Below are positions 63,981 through 64,000 of a stretch of 64,000 nt of DNA, in pieces (position 1 is the stretch's first letter; each line of letters starts with the position of its first letter). A program made the translations under genes and the position numbers. The notes below the pieces were generated by a model, which saw only the letters and a program-made list of their open reading frames with translations, did not search any database and was not told where the DNA came from. Origin of the DNA: Ptiloglossa arizonensis (lineage: Eukaryota > Arthropoda > Insecta > Hymenoptera > Colletidae); NCBI RefSeq assembly GCF_051014685.1, contig NW_027479055.1, positions 62,001 to 126,000 on the forward strand, in the 5' to 3' direction.

Positions 63981-64000
63981 TAGAACGGCCTAGGGGAAAA

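Larger units (their letters stand above)
58480..64000. repeat. 175-bp satellite array, segment 3 (about 31.5 monomers)
   Basis: The array continues in phase. From the TA after mariner copy 2 (58478) to the TA at 61453-61454 there are exactly 17 monomers. The first part (58480-59400) parallels 48610-49350 downstream of copy 1 but has one more monomer, the GCGGTTTGGAAG monomer at about 58931-59105. A two-monomer duplication (GGGGAACAGTACGC at 59268 and 59628, 350 bp apart) lies at 59220-59930. The array runs off the end of the window. Confidence 0.95.

Noticed and set aside
1..64000. CRISPR array
   Set aside because: The repeat unit is 175 bp with no alternation of short repeat and unique spacer, and the embedded mariner is a eukaryotic-type element.
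1..64000. Ribosomal DNA spacer repeats
   Set aside because: Tandem repeats of this size occur in rDNA spacers, but no rRNA sequence is visible anywhere in the window.

Overview
The window is almost entirely one tandem satellite DNA. A 175-bp monomer (consensus about 44% G+C) repeats head to tail in the same orientation from the first base to the last, about 355 times. The only other material is two copies of a short, internally deleted mariner-family DNA transposon, at 47660-48607 and 57531-58477, both with the transposase remnant on the minus strand. I see no cellular protein gene, tRNA, rRNA, CRISPR array or bacterial signal. Short open frames of 60-85 codons that recur every few hundred bases are accidental frames of the satellite. 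The setting is a eukaryotic heterochromatic block, probably centromeric or pericentromeric. The mariner makes an arthropod, most likely an insect, the best guess. CpG is not depleted in the monomer, which fits a genome with little germline methylation. The species cannot be named from this sequence.

Layout. From 1 to 47657 there are about 272 monomers arranged as a mosaic of higher-order repeats (HORs), detected from blocks of variant monomers that recur at exact multiples of 175 bp. These are 11- and 12-monomer units at 1.5-7.7 kb; 8-, 20- and 22-monomer spacings at 9.2-17.6 kb; a 7-monomer duplication at 16.4-18.9 kb; a 5-monomer duplication at 19.2-21.0 kb; a 12-monomer unit at 21.8-30.4 kb; and a 15-monomer unit at 36.3-44.1 kb. 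Mariner copy 1 follows, then about 51 monomers (48610-57528), mariner copy 2, and about 31.5 monomers (58480-64000) that end in a 4-monomer tandem duplication.

The most interesting story is the mariner inside the satellite. Both copies sit at the same TA of the same monomer variant with matching flanks, so one insertion was multiplied by satellite amplification. Two further copies of that flank are present. One, at 34363, is an uninterrupted empty site. The other, at 61453-61459, carries TA-TAG-TA, the expected footprint of mariner excision with TAG being the last three bases of the element. The window therefore shows empty, filled (twice) and excised states of one insertion site. The resident elements lack the first catalytic aspartate, so excision needs transposase supplied from elsewhere.

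Other points worth checking are a conserved dyad in each monomer (CGGATTG-GT-CAATCCG), a splice-acceptor/donor-like pair framing a 57-nt open segment, two linked-substitution monomer classes, and a dense run of 12 small indels at 52366-53190 that looks like a local consensus or assembly problem.
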